64,000 bases of DNA, taken from contig JAACJM010000217.1 in assembly GCA_013368315.1 (NCBI GenBank), positions 62,001-126,000 on the forward strand. The letters run 5' to 3'. Origin of the DNA: Tetrapyrgos nigripes. Lineage: Eukaryota > Basidiomycota > Agaricomycetes > Agaricales > Campanellaceae. Each line of letters opens with the position of its first letter. Within the stretch, counting starts at the first letter, position 1. Below the pieces are notes generated by a model. That model worked only from the letters and a program-made list of their open reading frames with translations. It made no database searches and was not told where the DNA came from. Shown here piece after piece: positions 11,640-23,900 of the stretch. The translations under genes were made by a program, and so were the position numbers.

Positions 11640-12547
11640 TACGAACACATCATAATAAGCCTCCTCTATATTTATATTAAAACATCCCAGGCGTGTCTCA
11701 ACCTCAACGTAGGACTCGACAACAGACTCAAATCAACTTCCTAACCCTCTCCCCATCTCCCCTCTTCACGTTGAGGTGAAACACCCAATGACCCCTAGGC
11801 ATCCCTCCATTCCACTCTTCCTTCTTCTCAGTCTTCGGACTTGCCTCCCATTCCTTCTTCAGAACGTGCGCTACCCCTTCACTTGAAGTCGTCTTCTGTC
11901 CACCATTCGCCTCTTCATTGACAGTTGTGCTAGACATAGACACATCCATCTCCTCAAACTTTCACTCATCCAAACACTCCCATTCCAACGTTCCTCCATA
12001 CCGTTTAGGTACATTTTCCTTATCTATCAACGCGAATATGGTGTTCTTTTGAGGATCGGTGGAATGACATTGTTCAGCTGAGAGAATGTGGATCTTGTTA
12101 CGTGTGTATTCATCGAACCAGTTCTGCCAGAGGGTCACCCGTTAGCGACCCGAGCGGGAACAAAAGAAAAAACATGAAAACAACCCACCTTGTAACCAAC
12201 CCCCAAATCTTTCCCCACCACCCTGGGACGTTAACAACCACAATTGCATGTAACGTTTCTGGATAATTGACATTCGCCAATTTAGAAGCTTCTTGCATGC
12301 AAGTGGGATCGTAACGACCATAAAGGGGATAACGAAATACTGGCTAGGTCGATGATGGAAACGGTGGAAGTTATTGGAGGGCCGGTTCCGTAAACATGAG
12401 AGTCGGGATGCGCTGAAGATGATGATGAACTCGAAGATGATGATGAACTCGAAGATGATGATGAACTCGAAGATGATGATGAACTCGAAGATGATGATGA
12501 ACTCGAAGATGATGATGAACTCGAAGATGATGATGAACTCGAAGATG
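11640..12547 (-). pseudogene. Larger fragment of the Sec14-like gene
   Basis: This is the third and longest broken Sec14 copy. It contains the last exon (SSEGVAHVLKKEWEASPKT...VRKLI), the preceding intron, and the CRAL-TRIO piece YPETLHAIVVVNVPGWWGKIWG (12.20-12.28 kb). Small insertions and a His/Asp-poor region interrupt it. It ends in an expanded 18-bp repeat that replaces the Asp/Ser-rich loop of the intact gene. The upstream half of Sec14 (CRAL-TRIO-N) is absent, so it cannot be functional. Confidence 0.8.
12416..12547. repeat. 18-bp minisatellite, about 7 units
   Basis: Seven nearly perfect head-to-tail copies of gatgatgatgaactcgaa lie at the junction between the Sec14 fragment and kinase relic K2. 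The intact Sec14 gene has a single related AGATGATGATGAA stretch at about 19322, the likely seed of the expansion. Confidence 0.95.
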
Positions 12548-13967
12548 ACCGCCCTTCGATAAGCCAAAGTCGGCGATGAGAGGGTTATCCTGCGAGTTCA
12601 TCAAAATGTTTGCCTGGATTTGCTGTCGCGTAAGAATGGTGTTGGTGAAAAGTTATAGAAAGCGACAAGTACCGCTCGGATGTCATCATGAACTATGAAA
12701 GGCTTCATCAAGCAGTGCAGCACCCTGATTCCGTTGCAATGGCTCGAATCTGTCATGACCCAAGACTATGAGAAACAAAAGAAGTAGCTGCCCAACTGTC
12801 ACCCACCACCTGTCTGTAGTTCACTTTCGCATCGTTCTCCTTCACATAAGAGAGAGCAGTTTCCTTCTCTTGCCACGGGCTGACTATAAAGCTACAATGA
12901 GACTCAGGTCAGTACATAACGATGGGAAAAGGAAAAGAAGCCTTACGGATCGAAATCCATATCTTCTCCTAACGAAAACCCGTAGAACGGCAGGATATAT
13001 TCTTCTTGGTCCAGCTTCCAAACCTCCTCCTAGTTATGAGCTTCAGGTAAGAATCGCTACAGATCTAGTATGAGCACCATACCCAAGCTATACAGCACAG
13101 AGTACACACCTTCAGCGTTTTTTCATTCCCATCCACCGATGCCATTAAAACCGTCACAGCAACCGCCTCCTCCTGAAGATAATGACCTTTGTGGATATCC
13201 ACTGTAGCCATACGAAACTTCGGACGTCTTCCAATACCTATGATTTCGCTCGAGATAAGACGGAGATTGGGAAGGAGTGTGTTCGTGGACTTTTGAAGTT
13301 CGTACAAGTTGCGTGCAAGACCAATGCTAATGTAGTGGTTGGTCTGGGCGTTTGTTTGCGGATTAAGTTGGGTACTCTGTACTTCACCCAGTAGCTGTGA
13401 TAAATCCAGCAACGGTAAGCATCGGCAGAAGAGAAGGTAATCGTCACGTACTATTTGCATTACCCACATAAGTTCGTCCAGCTTCCCGCTCATCATCTCT
13501 TTCAATATTTGTTGTCCATTTTGAACATGATCTCTTCATGGTCAGATCGGACGACAATGGCAAACTCCGCTTGCCACTGCTTCGTAGTGCCAGCCGATGC
13601 CAGCTAGAGGGTGTACGATCATCAGCTGGTCAAACGAAGATGATTTGTGACTCTGAGATACCTGGAACTTTAAGAAGCGATTACCAACGTCCTCTTCACA
13701 CTGATTGATTTCTCCTTGGATCTGTGCTTGACAGAGAAAGCCTCCCACCAAAGAACTGGGCCAAAGTTTTTGACACTGACGATCCATATGTTTACACTCT
13801 CAAAGGCAGCGTCCAAGGTATTTGGTGGTGTCGGTCTGTATTTCTCGACGGTTAGCAGTAACGGACTGCACGGTCCACGGGTTGAACGGCTGGATCGGTG
13901 GAACGATTAGCAAAAGGACAACAGGAAGAAGTAGATTACGCACCGATTCGCAGCGACGCCCTGGCAT
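12545..13967 (-). pseudogene. TKL-type protein kinase relic K2
   Basis: A duplicate of relic K1 covering the same start (MPGRRCES, 13967) and introns. The N-lobe is better kept: DIHKGHYLQEEAVAVTVL (invariant Lys replaced by Thr), VWKLDQEEYILPFYGFSLG, and the piece NPLIADFGLSK at 12.55 kb. Stops and frame changes sit around the catalytic loop. The gene is cut right after ADFGLSK by the Sec14 fragment. The typical TKL order is readable, but it is not expressible as a kinase. Confidence 0.7.
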
Positions 13968-14632
13968 ATTGTAGTGAAGGTACAAACCGCAGGGATTGAG
14001 TTCGAATCAGTATCTTCAGCTGACGAGATGACGAAATGGTGCCAGGGGGCCATGGAGGGACTGGTAGATTGCCCAGATCCTGTACCTGACTGTAAGCGCC
14101 TGGGCGCTCACAGGCGCCTCTGAAGCGCTGACCTGCGAGCCAAACTAGGAGTCATAGCTGTACTGCAAAGGGGGGATTCAGCGATACAGACGGGGTAAAG
14201 GGAACAGTATCTTCAGCTGACGAGAGAGGGAGACTCTGAGTCTAGACTACACTTCTGACGTCAGCTCAGGCCATGTACTGCAAAAGCGCCAAAGGCTTCT
14301 TCTCATGTCATAGTCAAGCAGTCTGCGACACCATTAGCACGACAAAGTCTTTCTGGCCTAACTGTACCCATCTTGATTACGGACAAGTCTCGTTCAAGGA
14401 TTGAAAGCACAATTGACGGAGAACGAGAGAACCTACACTTGATCCAAGGCAGGTGGAATTTTCTGCTTCCATCTCACTTTTTGGTTCAACAGCTATTAGC
14501 AATAAGGTCTTAATTTAGGTTTGATGGAAGACGGGAGAACCCACTCTGTGAAAGTGATACACCTTTCTGTTTCCTCGCCTTCTTACCTCCACCTTGAGCT
14601 CAAGCATCGATATCCTCAAATCTCATCTGAAT
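13968..14632. other. Intergenic, partly duplicated
   Basis: The first ~90 bp repeat sequence seen at 8.1-8.26 kb (cttcagctgacg, gaaatggt.ccagg), showing that the K1/K2 duplication extends upstream of the kinase start. A GC-rich imperfect inverted repeat lies at about 14095-14140 (gcgcctgggcgctcacaggcgcc). The rest is the probable promoter of A4. I see no gene here. Confidence 0.6.
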
Positions 14633-17600
14633 ATGAGTGACAAAGGTATAGCAGCTCTGGTTCACTCTTTCTCCCTGTTACGGCTTTTGACCACTCCTTC
14701 CCTTCTGGCATAGATCCTCCCCCCCTTCCGCATGACCCCGGTCGCCATAAACAGGTCCTTGAAGAGACACTTGCCATCCTTCATTCGATTTCACCACAAG
14801 ACAAGGAAAAATTAGCATTGCGGCCGCTTCTAGAACTGACAGGAAAGGAAGACCAATATCGGCTTGATATACTCCAGACGGTGAGCATCAACTTCTATCG
14901 GAAATCATTTCTGACAACACTGAGCGATCTCCAGATAGCCGACTCCCCTCAACTGAATCAGCGCGTCCGATTCCTCACTTTGAAGACCATTTATCGTCTG
15001 TCTCGAGCGTCTCAGAACTTTCCTAAGTGCTATGTGATCAAGAATCTGGTACTCAGTAAAAAACCCATTGGTAGAGATTTATATAAAGGGAGAATTGCTA
15101 TTGGGGGCAAGAGTGAGACTGCAACTGAGCCGCCTGATTATGCAGTCAGAATCGTTGAAGTGTCCCCCCATAGGATGTGGATCGAAGTGCGTCCTATCAT
15201 ATTTCTGTCATTATTAGCAACGATCCAAATCCTTTCCTTTGCAGAATTCTTTATGGCAAGCCGTACTCTGGAGGCAGCTCAGCCATCCAAACGTGCTACC
15301 CTTCCTGGGGATGTACCGTCAAGATGATGATTGGCACGATGTGTGCTTTGTGTCTCCCTATATGAACAACGGGAGCCTCTCGGTTATTTTGGAGACTAAG
15401 ACACTCAGCCAGGAGGACATGTATACCCTAGTAGGTCCTTATTGACTTCTTTATGTTCAGTTTCTTATTGTCTTGGCCGGTTAGGTACACGACATTGCGT
15501 CTGGACTGAAATATTTACACGGAGAAAATGTTATTCATGGCAACCTGAACCCTGTGTGTACTGAAAATATTGATTTGGAACTACTCTTATCTGACATCTG
15601 TCCTACCATTTCTCTTCCCCTTGACTGCTCTCGCCTATGTAGGACAACGTACTCATCACCAACCATTCCCGAGCCTGCCTCTGTGATTTCAGTAAAATTC
15701 ATTTGGATCCCACCGAGGGGGTTTTCCATATGGAATATCAGGGTGGGGGAACTCTGGAGTACAGGGCTCCCGAGGTCAGCAGAGGCTGGGATGTTTCAAA
15801 GGAAGGTGATGTGTATTCGTTTGGGCGTCTGTGCTACAAGGTGGGTCCCTTCAAAGTCGATAGCTCATGCTAGTAATTGTTCAACCGGTCTGATACATCG
15901 TCCTGAACAGATTCTGGAGAAGACGTACAACCTTTCCAAGCTGAAATGGTCGAACAAGGACCTATATCAAGTTGATCGAACGCGCCCCGAAGGGCTACCA
16001 TCTACTCGGGACCTGGATTTAATGTGGGACATGATTGCACAGTGCCTGGCTAAAGAGCCCTCTGATCGGCCAGATGCGAAAAAACTCAAATCCCTTCTCA
16101 ATGACATCAGTCCCGAGCCCGAGCCTGCCCCTGACTGGGATTACACGGACCCATTGTTCACGCAATTATGGAGCAACGTGGACCATGGAGAGATGGATTT
16201 GGCTATGTCTCTGCTTGCCAACCAAACTACTGCAGTCTCAGGCACGATAAGCCGTGAGGATAGTGCAGAAGGTGGTCCTTTCAGCGGCGCCGATGCAGCG
16301 AAAATGGCAAGCGGGATGGAAGAAGGGGACGGGACGGAAATGAAGCTGGCTGACGAGGTTAAAGATATACGGAATGTCAGCTTGTCCAGAGATGCGAGAG
16401 TAGAAATGCCTGAGGATGCCTTGGATAGGGAACGGTCTGTCGATGAGAACAGGGAACATCATGATGAAAAGTATGCATCGTCTGTGTTCTCAATGTGCTG
16501 CTCACATCTGATCCTTGACAGAGAGCCATTGTATCACATGCACCAAAGAGTTCGATGCATTTCTGGTGTTATCGATGTCGCCAACCAAGGCACACTTGAA
16601 TCTAACTCAGCTATTACCACAACTTCCTTGGAGTGTGTCGTTCCTGCGGGCATCATAGACTGGGCAGAGCAGAATGCAGACCTTTGGTTGAAGGCACAAG
16701 AACTTCATTGTCAACTTCTACCTGATATCTGTGGCGACCACGATGGATGGACCAGCATTATTCGCCTTCAAGGACCCTATAATGACGATGTGGCGAACTA
16801 TGCTTTGGAACTCGCAGAGAAGTCAGGTGCATCGGTGTACTGGATTTTTCGTGGTCTATTTGACCCGGAAACTGGGAAAGCAGACGGCGAATCAGGAGTC
16901 AATCAAACCAGTAAGCTTGAGGATGCCGATGGGGAAGACCTAGGTGCAAGCAGTAGTAGCAGTGGGGGGAATCACAATGGAGGCGGTGGAGGTACTCCTC
17001 CAGGAGGAGGTGATGGAGGTAATGCTCCAGGAGGAGGTGGTGGAGGTAATGCTCCAGGAGGAGGAGGAGGTAATGCTCCAGGAGGAGGTGGTGGAGGTAA
17101 TGCTCCAGGAGGTGGTGGTGGAGGTGATGCTCCAGGAGGAGGTGGAGGAGGTGATGCTTCAGGAGGTGATGGTGGAGGTAATCCTCCAGGAGCCCCTGAC
17201 ACATCCTTAGGACAGCACCCTCACAAGTATGATATTGCTGTGTCCTGGAGACAATGTGACTGTCAAAATCAAAGCGACTGTCAAAACCAAAGCAAATGTC
17301 AAAAGGATTTTGTAACTACAACTCTCACCCTGCAGTTCGAGGATGATGAGGAGAAGGTGAAGAGCAATCGCAGGAAAGGTGTGCTCGGTTTAGGTTGCAA
17401 AATTTCGATGGAAACCCACAGTGGTACACCTTTTAAGATTGGTTCAGGGTCAACCGTTTCTTTCTTCGTGAAAGGTTCTGGTGAAAGTTCTGTTGTTACG
17501 TCAATCAAGATTTCGTGCGTGATATGTATGTTTTCTTTCTAATAATGTTGAGTGCTAATTTGCCACCCCTAGCGAACTGCCTAACTCAGAGCCTCAGCTC

Positions 17601-18492
17601 GGCTCGACACAGACAACAACACATGATTCCTCAACAACAACCGGCGCTTCTATCAGTTCAAATCCTAATTTCCAGCTCAGCCGTACTACCAAGAATAGCG
17701 AAGCATCGACTACTTCGCAAGCGATACTACCATTTGATACATGCAGCTTACCGTCACCAGACGGAACAAGTGATACATTTGGCATTTTCCTGCCAGTGAA
17801 CCCTTCCCAATACACGTCGGCAGGGCCAGTCCGTATTCAGAAACCTCAGATAGGTTTGGAAATCAAATTGCGACCAGTACGTGCATCTATCTTTGCCTTC
17901 AACAGTTACTAAAATGTTTTGATCAGAGTGCAGCGTATCAGCCCAGCCCCAGCTTCAACATTGGTGTGAAAATCTGTCTGAAGGTGGAGAGAAGGTCCCT
18001 CGTGAAGACTGCGATAATCCTGGTGCATAATGTAAGACTTTGAGTTATCCTAAGGTGGCCTACAAGCTTTAATACTAATCATAAATGACATTCGTTTCAC
18101 AGGTCACGATTAAGGAAGCATATAGTCCAGCATGGTCTTCATGTGAGCTGACAGCCAGACTTCCGCCTGAGGGTTCCGACTCCGATGATCTGGTTATTGT
18201 TAAACAAAACCGAGAAAATTCCCCTCAGACAGAAGTGTCTTCTTTGGACTTGGGACTAGGAAGAGCGAAGTGGACGGCCGTTAGTCAGAAAGGAAAGCTG
18301 ACAAAAAGCCGCCCTAACAATACCGAAGACAACTCGAAACTGGAATATATTCGCACTCTATACCAAGATATGAAGGTGAAGATGATTGAGATCTCAGCGG
18401 AACTAGGTAGGATGACGGTGTGCCCCATTAACTCGGCCCTCGTAGCGGTCAACGAGGTCAGGCCTCCGGGGTGTGAAGTAGATGTCCCTTAA
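14633..18492 (+). CDS. Family A gene, copy A4: pseudokinase fused to the family A module
   Basis: The start MSDK (14633) is followed by several short introns that restore a TKL-like kinase domain: loop GRDLYKGRIAIGG, HPNVLPFLGMY, SPYMNNGSL, HGNLNPDNVLI, LCDFSKIHL, YRAPEV, DVYSFGRLCYK and SDRPDAKKLKSLL. Three catalytic sites are changed: the VAIK lysine is Arg (YAVRIV), the HRD aspartate is Asn (HGN), and DFG is DFS. It should therefore be a pseudokinase. A linker with EEGDGTE leads into the family A core ([26 protein letters not shown]), a Gly-rich repeat (16975-17195), [18 protein letters not shown] and the family C-terminus (EYIRTLYQDMKVKMIEIS), ending at 18492. Introns in the second half match A1 and A3. 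It is convergent with the intact Sec14 gene. This may be the ancestral arrangement. Confidence 0.75.
16975..17195 (+). repeat. In-frame GGGGGNAP minisatellite in A4
   Basis: Imperfect 21-24-bp units (ggtggaggtaatgctccagg type) encode Gly-rich repeats with Asn/Asp-Ala-Pro. They occupy the same linker as the Gly-rich run in A3 but with a different unit, so the linker diversifies by repeat slippage. Confidence 0.9.
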
Positions 18493-18645
18493 TCATCATT
18501 CCACAATATGCTAGCTACATGTATTACATACTTTATTATCTACGAACACAGACCGATGATACAACGAACACATCATAATAAGCCTCCTCTATGTCTATAT
18601 TATCCCAGGCGTGTCCCAAACTCAACGTAGGACTCGACAACAGAC

Positions 18646-20422
18646 TCAAATCAACTTCCTAACCCTCTCCCCATCTACCTTCTTTGCGCTGAGGTCAAAC
18701 ACCCAAGGACCCCTAGGCATCCCTCCATTCCACTCTTCCTTCTTCGCAGTCTTCGGACTCGCCTCCCATTCCTTCTTCAGAACGTGCGCTACCCCTTCAC
18801 TTGAAGTCGTCTTCTGACCACCATTCGCCTCTTCATTGACAGTTCTATCAGACACATCCATATCCTCAAACTTCGGCTCATCCTCAAACTCCCATTCCAA
18901 TGTCCCTCCATACTGTTTAGGTACATTCTCCTTATCTATCAACGCGAATATGGTGTTCTTTTGAGGATCGGTGGAACGACATTGTTCAGCTGAGAGAATG
19001 TGGATCTTGTTACGTGTGTATTCATCGAACCAGTTCTGCATGAGGGCCACCCGTTAGCAACCCGAGCGGGAACAAAAGAAGAAACATGAAAACAACTCAC
19101 CTTAACCAACCCCCAAATCTTTCCCCACCACCCTGGGACGTTAACAACCACGATTGCATGTAACGTTTCTGGATAATTCGCATTCGCCAATTTAGAAGCT
19201 TCTTGCAAGTGGGATCGTAACGACCATAAAGAGGATAACGAAATGTTGGCTAGGTCGATGATCGAAACGGTGGAAGTTATTGGAGGGCCAGTTCCGTAAC
19301 CATGAGAGTCGGGATGCGCAGAAGATGATGATGAAGAATCTTGTTGTGCGGCTGTGGTACCGTTCATATTGGCTGTTTCGTTGAGAGTAGGTGCTGAGGC
19401 GTCCCCATTGGTTGATAGTTGAGATATGCTTGGCTTCTCACTCAAGTTCCGCCCATCAGAATGAGGAGCATATGAACATAGAGGAGCGACGAAGCGGACC
19501 ATGAGTTCGTATAGGACAATTCTGGACATATGAAATAGTCAGCGTTGCTGGAGATAACGAAAGGACAAGCATATACGAGCATCACTTACATCCTTTGATA
19601 CCTCCTCTCATCGGACACAGCATGGATCTCTTTCGTAAAGGGTTCAATCGATGACAGACGGTAGACATAGACTGGTCGGCCTCCCTATATGAAGCAAACT
19701 AGTTGTCAGCTTCAAAAATCCATATATTATAGCGACGATCAAACCAACGGATTGCAAAGGCAACCCATCCAACATCTTGATTCTGAATAAACTCAGATGG
19801 AGCTCACCTTGTCTCTCCTCCCAGTCCATCTGGGATAATACCTCTTCGAACTCTCAAACTCCTCCATCTCAAACTCGGCATATAATTTATCAACATCGTA
19901 CTTCTTCCTCCACGCTTCAGTATCGGAAAATTGCTTTAGGGCCTTGGAAGGGTCGAAGCGGCGGGCACGGAGGAAACGACTGTGAGAGAAAGGAGAGTTA
20001 ACAGATGAAAGAGAGATGAAAGAATGAAAGATATGGAAAAATGCGTAACAAATAACATGTCTCCCTCCAGACTTTGAAAGCACCACTACATCAACGACGA
20101 CCAATTCCAAGGGTCATGATGAATTAAATACTCACAGCAACGTAGGATCATCATGGGAAGCTTCCTTCTCTTCGCCATCCTTCGTAGAGGCAGGGACATA
20201 AAGCCTGGCCTCTTGCAACAACTTCTTGAACTTGTCTAGACTCTCTTCTTGAGCCGATGTAAGATAACCAAGATGGCCCGCCCAGGGGTTATAGCCACTA
20301 ACACTACTAGCAGCTGTGGTCGTCGTTGTACTGTTCGAGTCCAGTTCAATTGATCCCGAATCCAATCCCGACGTCGTACTGATTACAGAAGAGCTTTGGG
20401 AGTGAAAGCCGCTCATTTCCAA
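18646..20422 (-). CDS. Sec14-like phosphatidylinositol/lipid transfer protein (CRAL-TRIO)
   Basis: The family exchanges phosphatidylinositol with phosphatidylcholine or other lipids between membranes and supports phosphoinositide signalling and Golgi traffic. The start at 20422 gives a Ser/Thr-rich leader, then the CRAL-TRIO-N helices (PTLLRFLRARRFDPSKAL, AWRKKYDVDKLY, ESSKRYYPRWTG). The lipid-binding domain follows (GRPVYVYRLSSIEP, STVSIIDLANISLSSLW, YPETLHAIVVVNVPGWWGKIW, NKIHILSAEQ, NVPKQYGGTLEWEFEDEP). A Ser/Asn-rich insertion of about 60 residues splits the lipid domain. There are four short introns. It ends at VRKLI (18646). This gene is intact and is the source of the three broken fragments to its left. 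Confidence 0.88.
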
Positions 20423-20939
20423 GTAGATGGCTCGTCAACGTGCAGGAAAGAAAGCTAAGAAGGAGAAGGATGACGAAGGATCAAGACAAAGAGTTCAAAG
20501 GAGTATTTATTCGTGCACTAGTCATTACATTTTAGTACGAGGCTAAACGCCCGCTCACCCCAAACAACCGTCATCCGATGCTTAGCGCTTAGCACTCTGG
20601 GCATTATGACTCGGATCTACCAATTATATCATTTGTATACGTAGAGGTTGGAAGGTAATGATGCTACAGGTCTACATACAATGCATCTTTGGATTGGGTA
20701 TAAGTTAGTGATGATGGTGATGATGATAAGTTACGAAAAGCGTCCTGCTGAGTCAAAAAAAGGCGTAGGTGGAGAGGAGCGGTGATGTACATGTACAGCA
20801 GCGACAAGCAAACGAGAAAATCGGAGAAAAACACAAATCACTCTCTTTGGCAACGGTAGAAAGCAGAACAGAGACTAAAAACCTACAGAGGAAAAGGAGA
20901 TGGGAAAAAAAAAAGAAACACCACAACGATTGCGCGATT
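20423..20939. other. Intergenic spacer
   Basis: This holds the Sec14 upstream region and the Scc2 3' flank. It contains a short ATG/GATGAT-rich run near 20710-20730 and A-rich tracts. I see no gene. Confidence 0.6.
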
Positions 20940-23900
20940 CTATGCCGCAACAGCATCAAACTCATCTTCCGGTTCAGCAGAGACGCCATCTTCGTTCCAA
21001 ATCTCTAGGAACTGTTGTATGGGCAATGAGTCAATTTTCTTCTTCAGAAAACATGTCAAGACAACGTACCCTCTGCTTTTGCTCCTCCCCATCCGCTGTT
21101 GTCAAAATCGACTTGGTCGCAAACGGCAGCCGTTCCCAAGAAATAGGTTTATCATGTTTCTTCGTAGCAGGTCTATCACCGAGAGCACTCTTCTTGCCAA
21201 GGACGAATTTGCTGCATTTGCTGAAAGATAACCGACATTAGAATATGAAAGCTCCAGAAAAGCGAAGATAAGACTGACTCCTCAGATAAAGAATACAGCG
21301 TCTTCAAATGAGCCTTCAACAACATCACAATCGCAATCGACACAGACGTCCTCAATATCGGAAGTTTCTCCTCGTTGGGAGTGGGAGGTACGACGGCCTT
21401 CAACACCTCATCCTCTTCTTGTCGATCTTGAGCACTATCAGCGCCTCCGTTTGCAACACCCTCAGGAGGATTAGTCGTCAACGAAGACGAAGGTACAGAG
21501 TTCCCATTCCCATTCGAAGACATCGGCGCACGAATACTCGCAAGCAAGTGATTGGGAGAAAGCACCTCCAAGATATGCTGTCCAGTCGTTGAAAGGATCT
21601 TTGTCAAGAACTTTATCACCGTCAAGACCTCTTCTAGTGTCTTGTAATCAAACGCTGAAAAGTTTTCTGCCATGTAGCGGACGAATTCTGTGTCGGTCTG
21701 AGACGCAAAAGTCAACAATGATGACAGCACGTTACATAAAGCAAGAAAGACTCACCTGAGTAGAATGATAATCCGCATTATCATGGTTGAACACTTTCAC
21801 CAACGATTTCAAAAACTCTTGACGATTCGGTCGCTTCTCCCTCACCAACAAGTACCATCGGTGGAGGACTGCGACAGGCATAGGCTGGAGACGATATCCT
21901 TTCACGTCATTAGGGGAAATCTTGCATTGATACTCAAACGACGTCCTTGCACTAACGACGAAGCGAGTGTTTAGCAATGAAGCATGCTTGCCGTGTAATA
22001 TAGAATGTAACGAGCTTGCTCGATTGCTCAATGAGGTGAAGGGACTCGTCTCGAGGGCGACGATGACGGGGAAGGATTGAAGAGGATGGGCTAAGCCTTG
22101 CTTGACAGTAAAGGACATGATATCGATAGCTGAAGCCTGGATGTGAGGATTTTGTGAAAGTGCAGCGTCGAGGATATGTGTGAGGTATCGTTGAACGACG
22201 GCCGAGCTGACACTGCAGAGACTGTCAGTATCACGTTGTACCAGTAGGCTGCCGGAGTACTCACCCTGAATCTGCAAAGCCTTCGGTGTTACCAACCAAC
22301 TCCTCCATATTGACATCACTAGCTTTGGCAGATGTGCGTTTGGTCATTTCTGATCAAATAGCCGTTGAGTATAACACAACATACGATAAGCAGGTCTACC
22401 GACCTTTTTCCTTTGCAGCATGTTTGGTAGCCTCGGCGTTCAAGAAATCCTGCATAATCTTCAACATACGACCGCGTTCTTCTTCATCTGAAGAGCCGAA
22501 CACAGAGTCCATAATCTGCGCTGAACTATCCATGACCATGAGGGTGGGCTGAGCTCGGAATAGGAAACCTTTACGAAACGAATTCAGACAAACCCTCGGC
22601 TGAAAGGTAAGTAGAAAGCATACCTAGGCAGTGCATAGTACGAGCCCGAAGAGGCTCATACCTAGAGTGCAGCTTGAGAAGGGTATTGTAGATGTGTTCC
22701 ACAATGGAGCCTTGAGAGATAGCATCCAGATTCTTCACGACATCAGCAGGCACAGATGGGTCATTCCGGAAACGGTCGAAAGGACAATGCTCCCCGAGTA
22801 GCGAAACGATGAAGATGACTGTAGGATACGATTTCATTTCATTAGGGCCAAGAACATAGCCCTCTGGTTTCTTGACAAGCTCCTGTAACCGAACTGTTGG
22901 CAATTGTCAGCGGACGGTTTGGCAGGCAATCAGAATACCCCATACCATTCAATGACTTGAGGAGTGCAACCAACCGTCCATAATCGTGAGTGAGGTGCTG
23001 CACGACAACACAGAAACAAGCAACTGTTTCCTGCAGGGTCTGTGAAATTTGTTAGCTCAAGCATGATACTATAGGCCAAAAGACTCACAGCAAGACCTCC
23101 CGTTGAAGGCTTGATAATCATGGGCTGGAGGATCTGCTGAAGCTCCTGCCCAAACTTGGCAGCGGTCTTCGGCATGTGAGGGATCGAGGCTCGGAATATC
23201 TTCAGGATATAACTTGAAGTCGCATGTTCTTCGGCCTAGCAGAATTATGAGTGAGATAGATAAAGTATAGGAGAACTGATTTCCTACCGTGTTGATATTC
23301 TTGAGGTATGGCAGGAGAGTAGATGCACTCGAGCTAGTGATGATGGAGGGATACGCCGACGCGATTAAATGGATTGTCCTGATGCAATTGATGACAGTCT
23401 AAAGAAAGAGTTGGAAAATACACTTCGTTTCAGAGTCTGGAGACTTACAAATCCAGGAAGGTCTGAAGCATCGACCAAGCCATCAATCAGTGCATCACAT
23501 ATCTCGGTGTACTTGACATGCAGAGCAGTCGCTTCGGCGCCTTCCTTCTCTGCCATGATCTTGTGGAGAAGGTCTTCCAGAGGAGAATGACGGTCTTTGA
23601 ACGCAGCCGATACACCCATGATCACCGCCACTTTATTCACAAGGGCAGCGTCACCATTCTGCTCTGCAGATGCGGCGTTTTTAGATGACTTCAACGCAGA
23701 GGGAGGCATAGTAGACGTCGGGAACCAGAGATCCTCAACGGTCTTCATCGCAAGCTCCTTGACAGTGTCATCTTCGTCGAACATGCGCAGGACCATCTTT
23801 GTCGCAATGTCAACTTGCCGGGGCACGCTGTCGGCGATAGGGTAGAATGCCTTGAGGAGTTTGATGACCCTCTTCCTCACACCTAAACCAGTATCCTTGG

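Noticed and set aside
12416..12547. CRISPR-like array
   Set aside because: Units are contiguous without unique spacers, and the genome is fungal.
12374..12562. Plus-strand frame of repeated MMMNSK
   Set aside because: Translation of the 18-bp minisatellite only.
16899..17210. Open frames on both strands over a Pro/Leu/Val-rich repeat
   Set aside because: Shadows of the GGGGGNAP minisatellite in A4.
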